A stretch of DNA of 56,143 nucleotides from Planctomycetota bacterium (GTDB taxonomy: Bacteria > Planctomycetota > Planctomycetia > Planctomycetales > Planctomycetaceae), in contig JAURQH010000004.1 in the NCBI GenBank assembly GCA_030836185.1, positions 1 to 56,143 on the forward strand. Direction: 5' to 3'. Made by a program: the position numbers and the translations under genes. The notes beneath the pieces are model-generated. The model was not told the origin of the DNA. It was given only the letters and a program-made list of their open reading frames with translations, and did not search any database. Positions 51,835-56,143 of the stretch are shown here, in pieces; the stretch's first letter is position 1; the number at the start of each line of letters is the position of its first letter.

Positions 51835-53733
51835 TCAATAAACGCTATCCAGCCAAGGGTCACGCCCCATCTCGATGTTTTGCACGCTTCGTCTTCTTTC
51901 GCTTTCAAGCATTAACAGAAGTTGGTGACGTTGTCGGCGTTCCAGGTCCTGCTGTGCCTGACGAAATAACGAGACCGCATACTTCACTCGAAAACCCTTT
52001 TGAGCACCTTCCATAAGATTCCCGGCCACTTCTTCCCCCCAGGCATCGATCAGGATTGAGTCTTCGAAGCTCGCCATTTGTCGGAAACTCCCTGGATCAC
52101 CCTGTCTTGCTGCACGCCCGGCGAGTTGTCGATCAATCCGCGCGGACTCGTGAAACTCGGTGCCGATGACGTGCAACCCGCCCGCTTCGCGAACCTGATC
52201 GGACAAATGAATATCGGTCCCACGTCCGGCCATATTGGTCGCTACAGTGACACGAGACGGTTGACCGGTTTGCGAGACAATGTCGGCCTCATCGGAATCC
52301 TGAACCCCGTTCAGAAGTAAATGTTCAATTCCAGAATTGTTCAAATGCTCCGAGAGAGCAAGAGAATGTTGAATTGTCCGTGTTCCGATTAAAACAGACC
52401 TTCCTGCTTCGATCAGAGCAAGAACTTCGGCTGTGATGGCACGATATTTATCCTGTGTGGTTTCGTATATTTGTACGGGAAGAATTTCACGACCGCAGGG
52501 ACGAATGGTGGGAATGGCCAGAACACGACAGTCATAATACTTTTTCATCGCGGTCGACACTTCACTCGCTGTCCCTGTCATGCCCGCAAGATGATGGTAT
52601 CGAGACGTGTAATCATTCACGGTCATTCGTGCAGCAGGTTCCTGAGTATTCGTCAAAGGTAATCCTTCTCGAACTTCAATCGCTTGATGGACGCCGTGAC
52701 GTAATTTGCGACCAACGGCAATTCGCCCCGTGAAACTATCAATTAACTGAACTTCATCGGCGTCAATGACGTAGTGTTCATCTCTGCAAAAAAACTCTTG
52801 TGCAACCAGCGCACGGCAAACCGCTTCTTCCGCCTCCTGCAGGGTGAGGTTCACCAGTTGCCGCATAGGTAACAGTTCTCTTACTTTTTGTTTTCCCGCT
52901 TGGTTCAAACGAACGGATCGAGCCTTCGGATCCAACTCGTACTCAGAGAATAGGGTGAGATCGCCTGTCATATGGTTGGCCCAACGAAAACAGTCCTCAT
53001 TAAACGTCGGGTCATGCTCACTCGGAAGACTGATAATCAGCGGCGTCCGAGCTTCGTCGATCAGTAAGCTGTCTGCTTCATCAACAAGCAAGAAGAAAGG
53101 GGGATCGCTGGGAGACCGTCGCTTATGTGCCACACGACTTTCCGTACGAGTCTCACTACCTGAACGACTCAATTGTTCACGCAAAAAATAAAACGTAAAT
53201 TCGCGCAATGTTCCGTAAGTGATGTCCGCTTGGTAAGCCAATGCACGTTCGGAATCATTGGATTCCTGGACGATTGAACCAACCTGCATACCCAGCAGCT
53301 CAAAGATAGGTCGAACCCACTCAGCATCTCGTTCCGCAAGATATTCATTGGCAGTCACCAAATGGGCGCCACGTCCAAATAATGAATACAAAAAGAGAGG
53401 TAGTGTTGCGGTGAATGTTTTCCCTTCACCGGTAGCCATCTCGGCGATGTATCCCTCTGCCATGGCACATCCTCCGAGTAATTGAGCATCGTAATGCTCC
53501 ATACCCACAGTCCGACGCGCACTCTCGCGAACCAATGCAAAGCTGCGGGGAAGAAATTTTTCTCTCTGAACCCCAGAGCGTGCCTGCATACTGAGAGACA
53601 TTTGCTCCGCTCGTAATTCCTCATCACTCATTGGCAGAAAGTCAGCCTGGATCTGATGCACGGCTTTGATGAGACGCCGATAGCGACTCAATCGTCGTTT
53701 TGTCAGCCAGCTTGAGATCAAAGAATCAAACAT
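51835..53733 (-). CDS. Short SecA paralogue (accessory SecA-like ATPase)
   Basis: The 632-residue protein has the complete SecA motor. The N-terminus leads to MATGEGKT (Walker A, residues 99-106), LVTANEYLAERDAEW near 128, and a DEAD-box VDEADSLLIDEARTPL near 214. A preprotein-cross-linking region, TNMAGRGTDIHLSD and GRAARQGDPGS (second ATPase half) follow. Housekeeping SecA proteins have 800-950 residues; this one stops soon after the second ATPase domain and lacks the C-terminal helical-wing/scaffold end and the zinc-binding SecB site. It is probably a specialised SecA2-like motor for the giant surface protein encoded beside it. The housekeeping secA is not in this window. Confidence 0.87.
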   Translation of the reverse strand: MFDSLISSWLTKRRLSRYRRLIKAVHQIQADFLPMSDEELRAEQMSLSMQARSGVQREKFLPRSFALVRESARRTVGMEHYDAQLLGGCAMAEGYIAEMATGEGKTFTATLPLFLYSLFGRGAHLVTANEYLAERDAEWVRPIFELLGMQVGSIVQESNDSERALAYQADITYGTLREFTFYFLREQLSRSGSETRTESRVAHKRRSPSDPPFFLLVDEADSLLIDEARTPLIISLPSEHDPTFNEDCFRWANHMTGDLTLFSEYELDPKARSVRLNQAGKQKVRELLPMRQLVNLTLQEAEEAVCRALVAQEFFCRDEHYVIDADEVQLIDSFTGRIAVGRKLRHGVHQAIEVREGLPLTNTQEPAARMTVNDYTSRYHHLAGMTGTASEVSTAMKKYYDCRVLAIPTIRPCGREILPVQIYETTQDKYRAITAEVLALIEAGRSVLIGTRTIQHSLALSEHLNNSGIEHLLLNGVQDSDEADIVSQTGQPSRVTVATNMAGRGTDIHLSDQVREAGGLHVIGTEFHESARIDRQLAGRAARQGDPGSFRQMASFEDSILIDAWGEEVAGNLMEGAQKGFRVKYAVSLFRQAQQDLERRQRHQLLLMLESERRRSVQNIEMGRDPWLDSVY

Positions 53734-53810
53734 AGAGCTTTATCAGAGACCATTACCGAGACGGTCACAAGGTCTTTCTGTCCAGCCGGTGTGGTAATGC
53801 TCGTTTGTGA

Positions 53811-54422
53811 TTACCGTCTGACTTCATCCACAGGGTCGGCCCAAAGATTCAAGACAGGTCGATGGGGAGGCTGTTTGATGAGATTAATAGAGAGCAAGGG
53901 AATTCGAGCGTAAAAATGGGCTCCAGAAATCAGCGTTTGCAAGGGATCACAATACCCATCCCCATATCGCTCCAGATACGGATCTTCGAAATACAAAGGA
54001 GGATAACAGAATGGCGCAACGGGTGTGAAAAATGGAGACTCAACGCCGTTTCCAGTAAACTGTTGTAAAGACATAGACTCTGTTACAGCATCGAAAACAT
54101 CAACCTGCATCGGGGGTGGCTTGATCAAGCCTCGGCTCGGATCTTCCTCATCAAGATAAGCTTGAGGTCGGACACGTATCTTGAATTGAGTCGGTCCTTT
54201 CAAATTCAAATTGACAGGCTGAAAAATTTGTTCCCGTTCTTCTTCCGTCAGAGCTTCCAGTTCGGCTTGCTGTCCGGGCACTAAAACACCCTCTTCCGCC
54301 TCCATAGGTATTGGAAGTGGGGGAAGTGATTTGGGAGCTTCTTGTGGTTCCTGGCCCAGGCTCAAATTCGCCAGAGTCAGCCACAGGCTCATGCCGCAAA
54401 AGATGACTTGAAAATTCATCAT
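53811..54422 (-). CDS. Exported protein of unknown function
   Basis: The 203-residue protein has a signal peptide (VIFCGMSLWLTLANLSLG). A Pro/Glu-rich segment and EALTEEEREQIFQPVNLNLKG follow, then a Tyr/Pro/Cys-rich C-terminal half (PFCYPPLYFEDPYLERYGDGYC) ending HRPVLNLWADP. I recognise no domain. It lies 77 nt upstream of the SecA-like gene on the same strand, so it may be the first gene of a two-gene operon, and it is divergent from the giant repeat protein. It could be an accessory surface or outer-membrane protein of the export system. Confidence 0.6.
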   Translation of the reverse strand: MMNFQVIFCGMSLWLTLANLSLGQEPQEAPKSLPPLPIPMEAEEGVLVPGQQAELEALTEEEREQIFQPVNLNLKGPTQFKIRVRPQAYLDEEDPSRGLIKPPPMQVDVFDAVTESMSLQQFTGNGVESPFFTPVAPFCYPPLYFEDPYLERYGDGYCDPLQTLISGAHFYARIPLLSINLIKQPPHRPVLNLWADPVDEVRR

Positions 54423-54910
54423 GTGACGTCTACCGGGAACGGACGAGAGGTCGATAATCTGTGAATCGCAAATGGGGTGATATTTCTAACTTATCCAGTT
54501 GGTGCGCACAGCAAAACTTTTGCTTGATCTAAAAAGGTTCAAGCTCTTTCTTTTCATTCGGCTTTTGCTGTTGTTTTCTTCACCTTTGCAGTTCAGACAG
54601 TGTGTTTACCTCTCCCTTTTATGATCTTGTTATTGGTATCATCGCTATAACTTACCTAATCAGAGTATTTCAGGTCTTTTATCAGAGTTCTTTTCAAGAA
54701 AACACGAAGTTCCTTCAACTGAATATTCCCTAAGCACTTCCTGCAAAACACCTTGCTAGCATGATTTCGATTTGACAGAGAAACAGCTCGTTGACGATAC
54801 TGGACTTAAGTGCTCCGAGTCTCCTTTTTGACCATTCTCACCAGTGTTCTTCCTTGCCCATCGGTCGTTGTCTTGTCAACGTCTGCAAACCCTCTGCGAA
54901 GTGTTAGATC
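54423..54910. promoter_or_regulatory. 488-bp divergent region before the giant repeat gene
   Basis: No gene is supported; an open frame at 54844-55086 overlaps the giant protein in another frame and has no domain. The region is AT- and pyrimidine-rich (runs of TTTT and CTTTT near 54540-54620) and should hold the promoters for both flanking genes. An in-frame TAG at 54905-54907 closes the giant frame just before its ATG. Confidence 0.45.
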
Positions 54911-56143
54911 ATGAGACGGATTTACTGGCGAAAACGACTGAACGACTTTTCCAGATTTTGGCTGAATCCCAGCACCACTCAAAACAACTCAGAGAATTCC
55001 CCTCTCCTGCTCACGGAGAGACTGGAAGACCGAATCGTGCTTGCTGCGCCGGTTGCCATGGACGACGCGGTGATGACGACCGATGAAGAAACCCCAGTCT
55101 CCGGGAATGTTTTCGACGATAACGGCAATGGCGCTGATACCGATCCCGATGGAGACATGTTTGAAGTCACCGAGGTCAACGGCAGCGGCGCAAATGTTGG
55201 CAACGAAATTAGTCTCACTTCCGGCGCGCTGCTCACTGTCAATAGCAACGGAACATTTACATACGATCCCAACGGACAGTTTGAACATCTGGCCGACGGG
55301 GCGACCGATATAGATTCGTTTGAGTACACAATTACCGACAGCAATGGGGATACCGCCACCGAGGCCGCCACCGTCCTGGTCACCATCACGGGAACCAATG
55401 ATCCTCCCGTCGTCGATACGGTTATCCCGGATCAGATGAACAATGATTCCGAGAACGTAAATCTCGATGTCTCGGGGAATTTCGACGATCCAGACACCAA
55501 TGATACGCTCACGTTCACGGCAACGGGACTCCCTCCCGGATTGAGTATCGACTCCGACGGCTTAATCACCGGTACAATTGACTCTGATGCTTCGCAATCG
55601 AGTCCCTATGCCGTCGTGGTGACGGCCGAAGATGGCAGCGGTGAAATGACCACTGACGAATTCGATTGGACCATCGACAATCCGGTTCCCGTCGCCCAAA
55701 ACGACAGTTTCTCCACGGACGAAGACACACCAGTCTCCGGGAATGTCTTCAGCGATAATGGCAATGGTGCTGACAGCGACCCCGATGGAGATATGATTGA
55801 AGTTTCTGAAATCAACGGAAGCACCATCAATGTTGGCAACGAAATTAGTCTCACTTCCGGCGCGCTGCTCACGCTCAACGATGACGGAACATTTACATAC
55901 GATCCCAACGGGCAATTTGAGTCGTTAGCCGTTGGAGAAATGGCTACCGACAGCTTTACCTATCAAATTTCCGATGGCAACGGTGGATTTGACTCGGCTA
56001 CCGTCACGATCACCATCACGGGAACCAACGACGCACCCGTCATCACAAACGGCCCCGACACCGCCGACCTCGATGAGACCGACACCACACTCACGGCCAA
56101 CGGAACGTTGACGATCTCTGATGTCGATACGACCGATACCGTC
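54911..56143 (+). CDS. Giant cadherin/VCBS-like repeat surface protein, N-terminal part
   Basis: The frame opens with ATG at 54911 and is still open at the window end (411 codons). The N-terminus is basic (MRRIYWRKRLNDF), with PLLLTERLEDRIVLAAP near residue 30 matching the LEPR-type sorting motif at the start of large planctomycete surface proteins. Repeats follow: a tandem-95/cadherin-like module (EETPVSGNVF, DPDGDM, NGTFTYDPNG, DSFEYTITD, ITGTNDPP), a putative Ig (He_PIG-type) module (LTFTATGLPPGLSID), then the first module again. The unit repeats every 636 bp (212 residues) and is still near-identical in DNA over long stretches. Calcium-binding Asp clusters (DTDPDGD) are frequent. It is probably an adhesin exported by the neighbouring system. 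Confidence 0.88.
   Translation, partial: MRRIYWRKRLNDFSRFWLNPSTTQNNSENSPLLLTERLEDRIVLAAPVAMDDAVMTTDEETPVSGNVFDDNGNGADTDPDGDMFEVTEVNGSGANVGNEISLTSGALLTVNSNGTFTYDPNGQFEHLADGATDIDSFEYTITDSNGDTATEAATVLVTITGTNDPPVVDTVIPDQMNNDSENVNLDVSGNFDDPDTNDTLTFTATGLPPGLSIDSDGLITGTIDSDASQSSPYAVVVTAEDGSGEMTTDEFDWTIDNPVPVAQNDSFSTDEDTPVSGNVFSDNGNGADSDPDGDMIEVSEINGSTINVGNEISLTSGALLTLNDDGTFTYDPNGQFESLAVGEMATDSFTYQISDGNGGFDSATVTITITGTNDAPVITNGPDTADLDETDTTLTANGTLTISDVDTTDTV
55110..55920 (+). repeat. Long-period DNA repeat inside the giant gene
   Basis: The segment from about 55110 recurs from about 55746, an offset of 636 bp. The block starting TGTTGGCAACGAAATTAG at 55195 and 55831 is identical for over 40 bases. The third unit begins near the window end. 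Confidence 0.75.

Noticed and set aside
54844-55086. 80-codon open frame overlapping the start of the giant protein
   Set aside because: Different frame from the clear repeat protein, with no domain and a Cys/His-rich tail that is a shadow of the repeat coding sequence.
1-56143. CRISPR arrays, prophage genes, rRNA genes, riboswitches
   Set aside because: I looked for regularly spaced short repeats, phage structural genes, rRNA segments and known riboswitch cores and saw none; a covariance-model scan would be needed to exclude weak riboswitches.

Overview
The window looks like a chromosomal segment of a planctomycete. The evidence is the gene content: tandem DUF1549/DUF1553 and DUF1501 proteins, several secreted sulfatases, a PmoA-type DUF6807 protein, an ECF sigma factor paired with a planctomycete-style anti-sigma N-terminus, two very large signal peptidases I with inserted domains, and a giant repeat protein beginning with an LEPR-like motif (LEDRIVL). 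Base composition is moderate and genes lie on both strands in short operons. I cannot assign a genus from sequence alone.

Left end (1-2632): an accessory island ending at the 3' side of a tRNA-Gln. It holds the 3' end of an IS5-type transposase that cuts off a SUKH-like gene, then a wrecked type II restriction-modification locus. The HTH-fused cytosine methyltransferase and the controller-restriction operon face each other and both have lost their C-terminal parts, apparently through one internal deletion. The two promoters still share a 17-bp operator-like motif.

2.8-18.7 kb: mostly metabolic and envelope genes. These are a glucose-dehydrogenase-like MDR protein, a secreted esterase-like hydrolase, a redoxin, an LptF/LptG permease divergent from an LPS-kinase-like protein, a secreted sulfatase, a PQQ-like beta-propeller, a rhomboid protease, a YihY-family membrane protein, a sulfotransferase broken by an in-frame TGA, and a Cys-rich lipoprotein. 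Between the sulfatase and the propeller lies a group II intron ribozyme of about 684 nt with no reverse-transcriptase gene, inserted directly after a pair of covarying hairpins.

18.7-33 kb: an SDR enzyme, a DUF1549/DUF1553 plus DUF1501 operon with a strong terminator, then an ECF sigma factor translationally coupled to a protein that joins an anti-sigma-like N-terminus, one transmembrane helix and a second DUF1549/DUF1553 module. DNA polymerase IV, an EF-hand protein, a cysteine desulfurase, a GntP permease with a PmoA-type protein, and a DinB-superfamily protein follow.

33-44 kb: a large lipoprotein, lepA followed by two signal peptidase I paralogues, an overlapping MsrB/monooxygenase pair, a second secreted sulfatase and a small membrane protein.

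44-56 kb: what looks like a dedicated protein-export locus. A leftward operon encodes a GAF-HlyD protein, a HlyD adaptor and a PqqD-M50 peptidase-HlyD fusion. Divergent from it is a TolC-family lipoprotein, followed by a short SecA paralogue, a small exported protein and the start of a giant cadherin/VCBS-like repeat protein that runs off the window and is the obvious candidate substrate. This export set and the sigma/anti-sigma-cytochrome-like fusion are the best candidates here for undescribed biology.
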